A DNA stretch of 31,091 nt from Mesostigma viride (taxonomy: Eukaryota > Streptophyta > Mesostigmatophyceae > Mesostigmatales > Mesostigmataceae), in assembly GCA_009746045.1 (NCBI GenBank), contig RPFO01000707.1, forward strand, positions 1 to 31,091. Direction: 5' to 3'. Numbering within the stretch: position 1 is the first letter of the stretch; each line of letters opens with the position of its first letter. The translations under genes and the position numbers were made by a program. Positions 1 to 13,944 of this stretch are shown here, piece after piece. The notes beneath the pieces are model-generated. The model was not told the DNA's origin, ran no database searches, and saw nothing but the letters and a program-made list of their open reading frames with translations.

Positions 1-3000
1 CAACACACTTCTTCTTGTACGGTCGCCTGCCGTGAAAAACTGTGATGTGCGACTAAGGGCTTGGGAGGTCTTTATGTTGGTCGTTGTCACGTACTGCACC
101 ACCTTCTTCTTGTACGGTCCCTGTGGAAACAACTGTGATGTGCGACAGTCGAAGGAGTCGTTTATGTGGTCGTTGCCAGCACTGCACCCCTTCTTGTACG
201 GTCCCTGCTTGAAACACTGTGATGTGAATGGCTCGGGAGGTCTTTATGTTGTCGTTGTCACGTGCACTGCACCACTCTTCTTTCTTTAGGTCCCTGCCGT
301 GAAACAACTGTTGTGCGGCTAAGGGCTCGGGAGGGTCTATATGTTTCTGTGTCACGTGCACTGCACCCCCTTTTCTGGTATGTCCTGACGTGAAACAACT
401 GTGATGTGCGACCAAGGTCGGGAGGTCTTGTTGTTGGTCGTTGCCATACTGCACTGCACCTTCTTCTGTACGGTCCTGCCTTGAAACAATGCGATTGCGA
501 CTAAGGGTGCTCGGGAGGTCTTTATGTTGGTTGTTGTCACGTGCGCTGCACCACCTTCTCTGTACGGCCCTGCCTGAAACAACTGCGAATGTGCGAAGAG
601 GGCTCGGGAGGTCTTGTGTTTGGTCGTTGTCACGATGCACACCCTTCTCTTGTAACGGTCCTGCTGTGAAACAACTGCGAGGCGAAGGGCTCGGGAGGTC
701 TTTATGGGTGTGGTCGGTCAGTGCACTGCATCATCTTCTTCTTTTACGGTCCCTGCCGTGAAACAACTTTGGCGACTAGGGCTGGCCGAAGGTCTTTATG
801 TTGGTTGTTGTCACGTGCGCTGCACCACTTCTTCTTGTACGGCCTGCCTTGAAACAACTGTGATGTGCGACTAAGGGTCGGGAGGTCTTTATGTTGGTCG
901 TTGCACATGCACTGCACCACCTTCTTGTACGGTCCTGCCTTGAACAACTGTGATGTGCGACTAAGGGCTCGTGAGGTCTTATGTTGGTCGTTGTCACGTG
1001 CACTGCACCACCTCCTTGTTACTGTCCTGCCGTGAAACAACGTGATGTGCGACTAAGGCTTGGGGGACTTTATGTTGGTCGTTGTCACGTGCACTGCACC
1101 ACCTTCTTCTTGTACGGTCCCTGCCTTGAAAAACTGTGATGTGCGACCATGGGCTCGGGAGGTCTTTATGTTGGTCGTTGCACGTGCTGCACCACCTTCT
1201 TGTACGGTCCCTACCTTGAAACAACTGTGATGTGTGACTAATGGCTCGGGAGGTCTTTATGTTGGTCGTTGTCACGTGCACTGCACCACCTCCTTCTTTT
1301 ACGGTCCCTGCCTAGAAACAACTGTGATGTGCGACCAAGGGCTCGGGAGGTCTTTATGTTGGTTGTTGTCACGTGCGCTGCACCACCTTCTTCTTGTACG
1401 GTCCCTGCCTTGAAACAACTGTGATGTGCGACTAAGGGCTCGGGAGGTCTTTATGTTGGTCGTTGCCACATGCACTGCAACCACCTTCTTCTTGTACGGT
1501 CCCTGCCTTGAAACAACTGCGATGGCGACTAAGGGCTCGAGGTCTTTATGTTGTTGTTGTCACGTGCGCTGCACCACCTTCTTCTTGACGGTCCCTGCCT
1601 TGAAACAACTGCGATGTGCGACTAAGGGCTCGGGAGGTCTTTTGTGTTGGTCGTTGTAGTGCACTGCACCACCTTCTTCTTGTACGGTCCCTGCCGTGAA
1701 ACAACTGCGATGTGCGACGAAGGGCTCGGGAGGTCTTTATGTTGGTCGTTGTCACGTGCACTGCATATCTTCTTCTTTTACGGTCCCTGCGTGAAACAAC
1801 TGTGATGTGCGACTAAGGGCTCGGAGGTCTTTATGTTGGTTGTTGTCACGTCGCTGCACCACTTCTTCTTGTACGGTCCTGCCTTGAAACAACTGTGATG
1901 TGCGACTAAGGGCTCGGGAGGTCTTTAGGTTGGTCGTTGCCACATGCACTGCACCACCTTCTTCTTGTACGGTCCCTGCTTGAAACAACTGTGATGTGCG
2001 ACTAAGGGCACGGGAGGTCTTTATGTTGGTTGTGTCACCTGCACTGCACCCCCTTCTTCTGTACGGTCCCTGCCTTGAAACAACTGTGATGTGCGACTAA
2101 GGGCACGGGAGGTCTTTATGTTGGTTGTTGTCACCTGCACTGCACCACCTTCTTCTTGTACGGTCCCTGCCGTGAAACAACTGTGATGTGCGACTAAGGG
2201 CTTGGAGGTTTTATGTTGGTCGTTGTCACTGCACTGCACCACCTTCTTCTTGTACGGTCCCTGCCGTGAAACAACTGTGATGTGCGACTAAGGCTCGGGA
2301 GGCTTTATGTTGGTCGTTGCCACGTGCACTGCACCACCTTCTTGTACGGTCCCTGCCTGAAACAACTGTGGGTGTGACTAATGGCTCGGGAGGTCTTTAT
2401 GTTGGTCGTTGTCACGTGCACTGCACCACCTTCTTCTTTTACGGTCCCTGCCGTGAAACAACTGTGATGTGCGGCTAAGGGCTCGGGAGGTCTTTATGTT
2501 GGTCGTTGTCACGTGCACTGCACCCCCTTCTTCTGGTACTGTCCCTGACGTGAAACAACTGTGATGTGCGACCAAGGGCTCGGGAGGTCTTGTTGTTGGT
2601 CGTTGCCATATGCACTGCACTACCTTCCCTTGTACTGTCCCTGCCTTGAAACAACTGTGATGTGACTAAGGGCTCGTGAGGTCTTTATGTTGGTTGTTGT
2701 CACGTGCACTGCACCCCTTCTTCTTGTACTGTCCCTGCCGTGAAACAACTGTGATGTGCGACCAAGGGCTCGGGAGGTCTTTATGTTGGTCGTTGTCACG
2801 TGCGCTGCACCACCTTCTTCTTGTACGGTCCCTGCCTTGAAACAACTGTGATGTGCGCCAAGGGCTCGGGAGGTCTTAATGTGGTCGTTGTCACGTGCAC
2901 TGCACCACTTCTCCTTGTACTGTCCCTGCCTAGAAACAACTGTGATGTCCGACTAAGGGCTCGGGAGGTCTTTATGTTGGTCGTTGTCACGTGCACTGCA

Positions 3001-3650
3001 CCCTTCTCTTGTACGGTCCCCGCCGTGAAACAACTGTGATGTGCGACTAAGGGCTCGGGAGGTCTTTATGTTGGTTGTTGTCACGTGCGCTGCACCACTT
3101 CTTCTGTACGGTCCCTGCCTTGAAACAACTGCGATGCGACTAAGGGCTCGAGAGGTCTTTATGTTGGTCGTTGTCACGTGCACTGCACTACCTTCTTCTT
3201 GTACGGTCCTGCCGTGAAACAACTGTGATGTGCGACTAAGGGCTCGGGAGGTCTTGTTGTTGGTCGTTGCCATATGCACTGCACTACCTTCCCCTTGTAC
3301 TGTCCCTGCCTTGAAACAACTTGATGTGTGACTAAGGGCTCGGAGTCTTTATGTTGGTCGTTGTCACTTGCACTGCACCACCTTTCTTCTTGTACGGTCC
3401 CTGCCGTGAAACAACTGTGATGTGCGACTAAGGCTCGGGAGGTCTTTATGTTGGTCGTTGTCACGTGCACTGCACCACTTCTTCTTGTACGGTCCCTGCC
3501 GTGAAACAACTGTGATGTCCGACTAAGGGCTCGGGAGGTCTTTATGTTGGTCGTTGTCACGTGCACTGCACCCCCTTCTTCTTGTACGGTCCCCGCAGTG
3601 AAACAACTGTGATGTGCGACTAAGGGCTCGGGAGGTCTTTATGTTGGTTG
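1..3650. repeat. Indel-rich left part of the satellite
   Basis: Same monomer as the rest, but nearly every copy has one or more 1-4 base losses, often in homopolymers: GGTCCTGCC for GGTCCCTGCC, AAGGCTCGGG for AAGGGCTCGGG, and missing bases in GTCACGTGCAC. Monomer length therefore drifts to about 88-96 bp, while copies right of about 3.65 kb are almost all exactly 97 or 94 bp. This may be real decay at an array edge, or an unpolished stretch of assembly. The deletion-dominated homopolymer pattern leans to the latter. Confidence 0.8.
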
Positions 3651-4284
3651 TTGTCACGTGCGCTGCACCACCTTCTTGTACGGTCCCTGCCTTGAAACAA
3701 CTGTGATGTGCGACTAAGGGCTCGGGAGGTCTTTATGTTGGTTGTTGTCACGTGCGCTGCACCACCTTCTTGTACGGTCCCTGCCGTGAAACAACTGCGA
3801 TGTGCGACTAAGGGCTCGGGAGGTCTTTGTGTTGTCGTTGTCACGTGCGCTGCACCACCTTCTTCTTGTATGGTCCCTGCCGTGAAACAACTGTGATGTG
3901 CGACTAAGGGCTCGGGAGGTCTTTATGTTGGTTGTTGTCACGTGCGCTGCACCACCTTCTTCTGTACGGTCCCTGCCTTGAAACAACTGTGATGTGCGAC
4001 TAAGGGCTCGGGAGGTCTTTATGTTGGTCGTTGCCACATGCACTGCACCACCTTCTTCTTGTACGGTCCCTGCCTTGAAACAACTGCGATGTGCGACTAA
4101 GGGCTCGGGAGGTCTTTGTGTTGGTCGTTGTCACGTGCGCTGCACCACCTTCTTCTTGTATGGTCCCTGCCGTGAAACAACTGTGATGTGCGACTAAGGG
4201 CTCGGGAGGTCTTTATGTTGGTTGTTGTCACGTGCGCTGCACCACCTTCTTCTTGTACGGTCCCTGCCTTGAAACAACTGTGAT

Positions 4285-7200
4285 GTGCGACTAAGGGCTC
4301 GGGAGGTCTTTATGTTGGTCGTTGCCACATGCACTGCACCACCTTCTTCTTGTACGGTCCCTGCCTTGAAACAACTGCGATGTGCGACTAAGGGCTCGGG
4401 AGGTCTTTATGTTGGTTGTTGTCACGTGCGCTGCACCACCTTCTTCTTGTACGGTCCCTGCCTTGAAACAACTGCGATGTGCGACTAAGGGCTCGGGAGG
4501 TCTTTGTGTTGGTCGTTGTCACGTGCACTGCACCACCTTCTTCTTGTACGGTCCCTGCCGTGAAACAACTGCGATGTGCGACGAAGGGCTCGGGAGGTCT
4601 TTATGTTGGTCGTTGTCACGTGCACTGCATCATCTTCTTCTTTTACGGTCCCTGCCGTGAAACAACTGTGATGTGCGACTAAGGGCTCGGGAGGTCTTTA
4701 TGTTGGTTGTTGTCACGTGCGCTGCACCACCTTCTTCTTGTACGGTCCCTGCCTTGAAACAACTGTGATGTGCGACTAAGGGCTCGGGAGGTCTTTATGT
4801 TGGTCGTTGCCACATGCACTGCACCACCTTCTTCTTGTACGGTCCCTGCCTTGAAACAACTGTGATGTGCGACTAAGGGCTCGTGAGGTCTTTATGTTGG
4901 TCGTTGTCACGTGCACTGCACCACCTTCTCCTTGTACTGTCCCTGCCGTGAAACAACTGTGATGTGCGACTAAGGGCTTGGGAGGTCTTTATGTTGGTCG
5001 TTGTCACGTGCACTGCACCACCTTCTTCTTGTACGGTCCCTGCCTTGAAACAACTGTGATGTGCGACCATGGGCTCGGGAGGTCTTTATGTTGGTCGTTG
5101 CCACGTGCACTGCACCACCTTCTTGTACGGTCCCTACCTTGAAACAACTGTGATGTGTGACTAATGGCTCGGGAGGTCTTTATGTTGGTCGTTGTCACGT
5201 GCACTGCACCACCTCCTTCTTTTACGGTCCCTGCCTAGAAACAACTGTGATGTGCGACCAAGGGCTCGGGAGGTCTTTATGTTGGTCGTTGTCACGTGCA
5301 CTGCACCCCCTTCTTCTTGTATGGTCCCTGCCGTGAAACAACTGCGATGTGGGACCAAGGGCTCGTGAGGTCTTGTTGTTGGTCGTTGTCACTTGCACTG
5401 CACCACCTTCTTCTTGTACGGTCCCTGCCTTGAAACAACTGTGATGTGCGACTAAGGGCTCGTGAGGTCTTTATGTTGGTTGTTGTCACGTGCACTGCAC
5501 CCCCTTCTTCTTGTCCGGTCCCTGCCGTAAAACAACTGTGATGTGCGACTAAGGGCTCGTGAGGTCTCTATGTTGGTCGTTGTCACGTGCGCTGCACCAC
5601 CTTCTTCTTGTTCGGTCCCTGCCGTGAAACAACTGTGATGTGCGACTAAGGGCTCGGGAGGTCTTGATGTTGGTTGTTGTCATGTGCACTGCACCACCTT
5701 CTTCTTGTACGGTCCCTGCCGCTAAACAACTGTGATGTGCGACTAAGGGCTCGTGAGGTCTTTATGTTGGTCGTTGTCACGTGCGCTGCACCACCTTCTT
5801 CTTGTACGGTCCCTGCCGTGAAACAACTGTGATGTGCGACTAAGGGCTCGGGAGGTCTTTAGGTTGGTCGTTGTCACGTGCACTGCACTACCTTCTTCTT
5901 GTACGGTCGCTGCCATGAAACAACTGTGATGTGCGACTCAGGGCTCGGGAGGTCTTTATGTTGGTCGTTGTCACGTGCACTGCACCACCTTCTTGTACTG
6001 TCCCTGCCTTGAAACAACTGTGATGTGCGACTAAGGGCTAGTGAGGTCTTTATGTTGGTTGTTGTCACGTGCACTGCACCCCCTTCTTCTTGTACGGTCC
6101 CTGCCGTGAAACAACTGTGATGTGCGACTAAGGGCTCGGGAGGTCTTTATGTTGGTCGTTGTCACTTGCACTGCACCACCTTCTTCTTGTACGGTCCCTG
6201 CCGTGAAACAACTGTGATGTGCGACTAAGGGCTCGGGAGGTCTTTATGTTGGTCGTTGTCACGTGCACTGCACCACCTTCTCCTTGTACTGTCCCTGCCG
6301 TGAAACAACTGTGATGTCCGACTAAGGGCTCGGGAGGTCTTTATGTTGGTCGTTGTCACGTGCACTGCACCCCCTTCTTCTTGTACGGTCCCCGCCGTGA
6401 AACAACTGTGATGTGCGACTAAGGGCTCGGGAGGTCTTGTTGTTGGTCGTTGCCATATGCACTGCACTACCTTCCCTTGTACTGTCCCTGCCTTGAAACA
6501 ACTGTGATGTGTGACTAAGGGCTAGTGAGGTCTTTATGTTGGTTGTTGTCACGTGCACTGCACCCCTTCTTCTGGTACTGTCCCTGCCGTGAAACAACTG
6601 TGATGTGCGACCAAGGGCTCGGGAGGTCTTGTTGTTGGTCGTTGCCATATGCACTGCACTACCTTCCCCTTGTACTGTCCCTGCCTTGAAACAACTGCGA
6701 TGTGCGACTAAGGGCTCGGGAGGTCTTTATGTTGGTCGTTGTCACGTGCACTGCACCCCTTCTTCTTGTACGGTCCCCGCCGTGAAACAACTGTGATGTG
6801 CGACTAAGGGCTCGGGAGGTCTTTATGTTGGTTGTTGTCACGTGCGCTGCACCACCTTCTTCTTGTACGGTCCCTGCCTTGAAACAACTGTGATGTGCGG
6901 CCAAGGGCTCGGGAGGTCTTAATGTTGGTCGTTGTCACGTGCACTGCACCACCTTCTCCTTGTACTGTCCCTGCCTAGAAACAACTGTGATGTCCGACTA
7001 AGGGCTCTCGAGGTCTCTATGTTGGTCGTTGTCACGTGCACTGCACCCCTTCTTCTTGTACGGTCCCCGCCGTGAAACAACTGTGATGTGCGACGAAGGG
7101 CTCGGGAGGTCTTTATGTTGGTTGTTGTCACGTGCGCTGCACCACCTTCTTCTTGTACGGTCCCTGCCTTGAAACAACTGCGATGTGCGACTAAGGGCTC

Positions 7201-7857
7201 GAGAGGTCTTTATGTTGGTCGTTGTCACGTGCACTGCACCCCCTTCTTCTTGTACGGTCCCTGCCGTGAAACAACTGTGATGTGCGACTAAGGGCTCGGG
7301 AGGTCTTTATGTTGGTCGTTGTCACGTGCACTGCACCACCTTCTTCTTGTACGGTCCCTGCCGTGAAACAACTGTGATGTCCGACTAAGGGCTCGGGAGG
7401 TCTTTATGTTGGTCGTTGTCACGTGCACTGCACTACCTTCTTCTTGTACGGTCGCTGCCATGAAACAACTGTGATGTGCGACTAAGGGCTCGGGAGGTCT
7501 TTATGTTGGTTGTTGTCACGTGCGCTGCACCACCTTCTTGTACGGTCCCTGCCTTGAAACAACTGTGATGTGCGACTAAGGGCTCGGGAGGTCTTTATGT
7601 TGGTTGTTGTCACGTGCGCTGCACCACCTTCTTGTACGGTCCCTGCCGTGAAACAACTGCGATGTGCGACTAAGGGCTCGGGAGGTCTTTGTGTTGGTCG
7701 TTGTCACGTGCGCTGCACCACCTTCTTCTTGTATGGTCCCTGCCGTGAAACAACTGTGATGTGCGACTAAGGGCTCGGGAGGTCTTTATGTTGGTTGTTG
7801 TCACGTGCGCTGCACCACCTTCTTCTTGTACGGTCCCTGCCTTGAAACAACTGTGAT
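4285..7857. repeat. Satellite higher-order repeat unit 1 (3573 bp)
   Basis: A series of variant monomers beginning here (pattern of GTTGCCACATG, TTGTTGTCACGTGCGC and TTTGTGTTGG variants at 4285, 4382 and 4479) recurs in the same order at 7858, 7955 and 8052. The translated variant strings are identical between the two blocks. This gives an offset of 3573 bp, about 37 monomers. Confidence 0.75.
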
Positions 7858-10800
7858 GTGCGACTAAGGGCTCGGGAGGTCTTTATGTTGGTCGTTGCCA
7901 CATGCACTGCACCACCTTCTTCTTGTACGGTCCCTGCCTTGAAACAACTGCGATGTGCGACTAAGGGCTCGGGAGGTCTTTATGTTGGTTGTTGTCACGT
8001 GCGCTGCACCACCTTCTTCTTGTACGGTCCCTGCCTTGAAACAACTGCGATGTGCGACTAAGGGCTCGGGAGGTCTTTGTGTTGGTCGTTGTCACGTGCA
8101 CTGCACCACCTTCTTCTTGTACGGTCCCTGCCGTGAAACAACTGCGATGTGCGACGAAGGGCTCGGGAGGTCTTTATGTTGGTCGTTGTCACGTGCACTG
8201 CATCATCTTCTTCTTTTACGGTCCCTGCCGTGAAACAACTGTGATGTGCGACTAAGGGCTCGGGAGGTCTTTATGTTGGTTGTTGTCACGTGCGCTGCAC
8301 CACCTTCTTCTTGTACGGTCCCTGCCTTGAAACAACTGTGATGTGCGACTAAGGGCTCGGGAGGTCTTTATGTTGGTCGTTGCCACATGCACTGCACCAC
8401 CTTCTTCTTGTACGGTCCCTGCCTTGAAACAACTGTGATGTGCGACTAAGGGCTCGTGAGGTCTTTATGTTGGTCGTTGTCACGTGCACTGCACCACCTT
8501 CTCCTTGTACTGTCCCTGCCGTGAAACAACTGTGATGTGCGACTAAGGGCTTGGGAGGTCTTTATGTTGGTCGTTGTCACGTGCACTGCACCACCTTCTC
8601 CTTGTACTGTCCCTGCCGTGAAACAACTGTGATGTGCGACTAAGGGCTTGGGAGGTCTTTATGTTGGTTGTTGTCACGTGCGCTGCACCACCTTCTTCTT
8701 GTACGGTCCCTGCCTTGAAACAACTGTGATGTGCGACCATGGGCTCGGGAGGTCTTTATGTTGGTCGTTGCCACGTGCACTGCACCACCTTCTTGTACGG
8801 TCCCTGCCTTGAAACAACTGTGATGTGTGACTAATGGCTCGGGAGGTCTTTATGTTGGTCGTTGTCACGTGCACTGCACCACCTTCTTCTTTTACGGTCC
8901 CTGCCTAGAAACAACTGTGATGTGCGGCTAAGGGCTCGGGAGGTCTTTATGTTGGTCGTTGTCACGTGCACTGCACCCCCTTCTTCTGGTACTGTCCCTG
9001 CCGTGAAACAACTGTGATGTGCGACCAAGGGCTCGGGAGGTCTTGTTGTTGGTCGTTGCCATATGCACTGCACTACCTTCCCCTTGTACTGTCCCTGCCT
9101 TGAAACAACTGTGATGTGTGACTAAGGGCTCGTGAGGTCTTTATGTTGGTTGTTGTCACGTGCACTGCACCCCCTTCTTCTTGTACTGTCCCTGCCGTGA
9201 AACAACTGTGATGTGCGACCAAGGGCTCGGGAGGTCTTTATGTTGGTCGTTGTCACGTGCGCTGCACCACCTTCTTGTACGGTCCCTGCCTTGAAACAAC
9301 TGTGATGTGCGGCCAAGGGCTCGGGAGGTCTTAATGTTGGTCGTTGTCACGTGCACTGCACCACCTTCTCCTTGTACTGTCCCTGCCTAGAAACAACTGT
9401 GATGTCCGACTAAGGGCTCGGGAGGTCTTTATGTTGGTCGTTGTCACGTGCACTGCACCCCCTTCTTCTTGTACGGTCCCCGCCGTGAAACAACTGTGAT
9501 GTGCGACTAAGGGCTCGGGAGGTCTTTATGTTGGTTGTTGTCACGTGCGCTGCACCACCTTCTTCTTGTACGGTCCCTGCCTTGAAACAACTGTGATGTG
9601 CGACTAAGGGCTCGAGAGGTCTTTATGTTGGTCGTTGTCACGTGCACTGCACCCCCTTCTTCTTGTACGGTCCCTGCCGTGAAACAACTGTGATGTGCGA
9701 CTAAGGGCTCGGGAGGTCTTGTTGTTGGTCGTTGCCATATGCACTGCACTACCTTCCCCTTGTACTGTCCCTGCCTTGAAACAACTGTGATGTGTGACTA
9801 AGGGCTCGGGAGGTCTTTATGTTGGTCGTTGTCACTTGCACTGCACCACCTTCTTCTTGTACGGTCCCTGCCGTGAAACAACTGTGATGTGCGACTAAGG
9901 GCTCGGGAGGTCTTTATGTTGGTCGTTGTCACGTGCACTGCACCACCTTCTTCTTGTACGGTCCCTGCCGTGAAACAACTGTGATGTCCGACTAAGGGCT
10001 CGGGAGGTCTTTATGTTGGTCGTTGTCACGTGCACTGCACCCCCTTCTTCTTGTACGGTCCCCGCCGTGAAACAACTGTGATGTGCGACTAAGGGCTCGG
10101 GAGGTCTTTATGTTGGTTGTTGTCACGTGCGCTGCACCACCTTCTTCTTGTACGGTCCCTGCCTTGAAACAACTGTGATGTGCGGCCAAGGGCTCGGGAG
10201 GTCTTAATGTTGGTCGTTGTCACGTGCACTGCACCACCTTCTCCTTGTACTGTCCCTGCCTAGAAACAACTGTGATGTCCGACTAAGGGCTCTCGAGGTC
10301 TCTATGTTGGTCGTTGTCACGTGCACTGCACCCCCTTCTTCTTGTACGGTCCCCGCCGTGAAACAACTGTGATGTGCTACGAAGGGCTCGGGAGGTCTTT
10401 ATGTTGGTTGTTGTCACGTGCGCTGCACCACCTTCTTCTTGTACGGTCCCTGCCTTGAAACAACTGTGATGTGCGGCCAAGGGCTCGGGAGGTCTTAATG
10501 TTGGTCGTTGTCACGTGCACTGCACCACCTTCTCCTTGTACTGTCCCTGCCTAGAAACAACTGTGATGTCCGACTAAGGGCTCTCGAGGTCTCTATGTTG
10601 GTCGTTGTCACGTGCACTGCACCCCCTTCTTCTTGTACGGTCCCCGCCGTGAAACAACTGTGATGTGCGACGAAGGGCTCGGGAGGTCTTTATGTTGGTT
10701 GTTGTCACGTGCGCTGCACCACCTTCTTCTTGTACGGTCCCTGCCTTGAAACAACTGCGATGTGCGACTAAGGGCTCGAGAGGTCTTTATGTTGGTCGTT

Positions 10801-11434
10801 GTCACGTGCACTGCACCCCCTTCTTCTTGTACGGTCCCTGCCGTGAAACAACTGTGATGTGCGACTAAGGGCTCGGGAGGTCTTTATGTTGGTCGTTGTC
10901 ACGTGCACTGCACCACCTTCTTCTTGTACGGTCCCTGCCGTGAAACAACTGTGATGTCCGACTAAGGGCTCGGGAGGTCTTTATGTTGGTCGTTGTCACG
11001 TGCACTGCACCCCCTTCTTCTTGTACGGTCCCCGCAGTGAAACAACTGTGATGTGCGACTAAGGGCTCGGGAGGTCTTTATGTTGGTTGTTGTCACGTGC
11101 GCTGCACCACCTTCTTGTACGGTCCCTGCCTTGAAACAACTGTGATGTGCGACTAAGGGCTCGGGAGGTCTTTATGTTGGTTGTTGTCACGTGCGCTGCA
11201 CCACCTTCTTGTACGGTCCCTGCCGTGAAACAACTGCGATGTGCGACTAAGGGCTCGGGAGGTCTTTGTGTTGGTCGTTGTCACGTGCGCTGCACCACCT
11301 TCTTCTTGTATGGTCCCTGCCGTGAAACAACTGTGATGTGCGACTAAGGGCTCGGGAGGTCTTTATGTTGGTTGTTGTCACGTGCGCTGCACCACCTTCT
11401 TCTTGTACGGTCCCTGCCTTGAAACAACTGTGAT
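7858..11434. repeat. Satellite higher-order repeat unit 2 (3577 bp)
   Basis: The marker monomers at 7858-8255 recur at 11435-11832, offset 3577 bp. The preceding markers at 7570 and 11147 show the same offset. This unit has one extra monomer near 8446-8542 compared with its neighbours, so markers after it are offset by 3480 bp to the next unit (8831 to 12311, 9507 to 12987). It also contains a local 291-bp (three-monomer) duplication near 9992-10573. Confidence 0.75.
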
Positions 11435-13944
11435 GTGCGACTAAGGGCTCGGGAGGTCTTTATGTTGGTCGTTGCCACATGCACTGCACCACCTTCTTCT
11501 TGTACGGTCCCTGCCTTGAAACAACTGCGATGTGCGACTAAGGGCTCGGGAGGTCTTTATGTTGGTTGTTGTCACGTGCGCTGCACCACCTTCTTCTTGT
11601 ACGGTCCCTGCCTTGAAACAACTGCGATGTGCGACTAAGGGCTCGGGAGGTCTTTGTGTTGGTCGTTGTCACGTGCACTGCACCACCTTCTTCTTGTACG
11701 GTCCCTGCCGTGAAACAACTGCGATGTGCGACGAAGGGCTCGGGAGGTCTTTATGTTGGTCGTTGTCACGTGCACTGCATCATCTTCTTCTTTTACGGTC
11801 CCTGCCGTGAAACAACTGTGATGTGCGACTAAGGGCTCGGGAGGTCTTTATGTTGGTTGTTGTCACGTGCGCTGCACCACCTTCTTCTTGTACGGTCCCT
11901 GCCTTGAAACAACTGTGATGTGCGACTAAGGGCTCGGGAGGTCTTTATGTTGGTCGTTGCCACATGCACTGCACCACCTTCTTCTTGTACGGTCCCTGCC
12001 TTGAAACAACTGTGATGTGCGACTAAGGGCTCGTGAGGTCTTTATGTTGGTCGTTGTCACGTGCACTGCACCACCTTCTCCTTGTACTGTCCCTGCCGTG
12101 AAACAACTGTGATGTGCGACTAAGGGCTTGGGAGGTCTTTATGTTGGTCGTTGTCACGTGCACTGCACCACCTTCTTCTTGTACGGTCCCTGCCTTGAAA
12201 CAACTGTGATGTGCGACCATGGGCTCGGGAGGTCTTTATGTTGGTCGTTGCCACGTGCACTGCACCACCTTCTTGTACGGTCCCTGCCTTGAAACAACTG
12301 TGATGTGTGACTAATGGCTCGGGAGGTCTTTATGTTGGTCGTTGTCACGTGCACTGCACCACCTTCTTCTTTTACGGTCCCTGCCTAGAAACAACTGTGA
12401 TGTGCGGCTAAGGGCTCGGGAGGTCTTTATGTTGGTCGTTGTCACGTGCACTGCACCCCCTTCTTCTGGTACTGTCCCTGCCGTGAAACAACTGTGATGT
12501 GCGACCAAGGGCTCGGGAGGTCTTGTTGTTGGTCGTTGCCATATGCACTGCACTACCTTCCCCTTGTACTGTCCCTGCCTTGAAACAACTGTGATGTGTG
12601 ACTAAGGGCTCGTGAGGTCTTTATGTTGGTTGTTGTCACGTGCACTGCACCCCCTTCTTCTTGTACTGTCCCTGCCGTGAAACAACTGTGATGTGCGACC
12701 AAGGGCTCGGGAGGTCTTTATGTTGGTCGTTGTCACGTGCGCTGCACCACCTTCTTGTACGGTCCCTGCCTTGAAACAACTGTGATGTGCGGCCAAGGGC
12801 TCGGGAGGTCTTAATGTTGGTCGTTGTCACGTGCACTGCACCACCTTCTCCTTGTACTGTCCCTGCCTAGAAACAACTGTGATGTCCGACTAAGGGCTCG
12901 GGAGGTCTTTATGTTGGTCGTTGTCACGTGCACTGCACCCCCTTCTTCTTGTACGGTCCCCGCCGTGAAACAACTGTGATGTGCGACTAAGGGCTCGGGA
13001 GGTCTTTATGTTGGTTGTTGTCACGTGCGCTGCACCACCTTCTTCTTGTACGGTCCCTGCCTTGAAACAACTGTGATGTGCGACTAAGGGCTCGAGAGGT
13101 CTTTATGTTGGTCGTTGTCACGTGCACTGCACCCCCTTCTTCTTGTACGGTCCCTGCCGTGAAACAACTGTGATGTGCGACTAAGGGCTCGGGAGGTCTT
13201 GTTGTTGGTCGTTGCCATATGCACTGCACTACCTTCCCCTTGTACTGTCCCTGCCTTGAAACAACTGTGATGTGTGACTAAGGGCTCGGGAGGTCTTTAT
13301 GTTGGTCGTTGTCACTTGCACTGCACCACCTTCTTCTTGTACGGTCCCTGCCGTGAAACAACTGTGATGTGCGACTAAGGGCTCGGGAGGTCTTTATGTT
13401 GGTCGTTGTCACGTGCACTGCACCACCTTCTTCTTGTACGGTCCCTGCCGTGAAACAACTGTGATGTCCGACTAAGGGCTCGGGAGGTCTTTATGTTGGT
13501 CGTTGTCACGTGCACTGCACCCCCTTCTTCTTGTACGGTCCCCGCAGTGAAACAACTGTGATGTGCGACTAAGGGCTCGGGAGGTCTTTATGTTGGTTGT
13601 TGTCACGTGCGCTGCACCACCTTCTTGTACGGTCCCTGCCTTGAAACAACTGTGATGTGCGACTAAGGGCTCGGGAGGTCTTTATGTTGGTTGTTGTCAC
13701 GTGCGCTGCACCACCTTCTTGTACGGTCCCTGCCGTGAAACAACTGCGATGTGCGACTAAGGGCTCGGGAGGTCTTTGTGTTGGTCGTTGTCACGTGCGC
13801 TGCACCACCTTCTTCTTGTATGGTCCCTGCCGTGAAACAACTGTGATGTGCGACTAAGGGCTCGGGAGGTCTTTATGTTGGTTGTTGTCACGTGCGCTGC
13901 ACCACCTTCTTCTTGTACGGTCCCTGCCTTGAAACAACTGTGAT
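11435..13944. repeat. Satellite higher-order repeat unit 3, short form (2510 bp)
   Basis: The markers at 11435-11832 recur at 13945-14342, offset 2510 bp, about 26 monomers. Compared with unit 2, this unit lacks the extra monomer near 8446 and about ten more (970 bp) corresponding to roughly 10.0-11.0 kb. That is as expected from unequal exchange between similar monomers. Confidence 0.75.
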
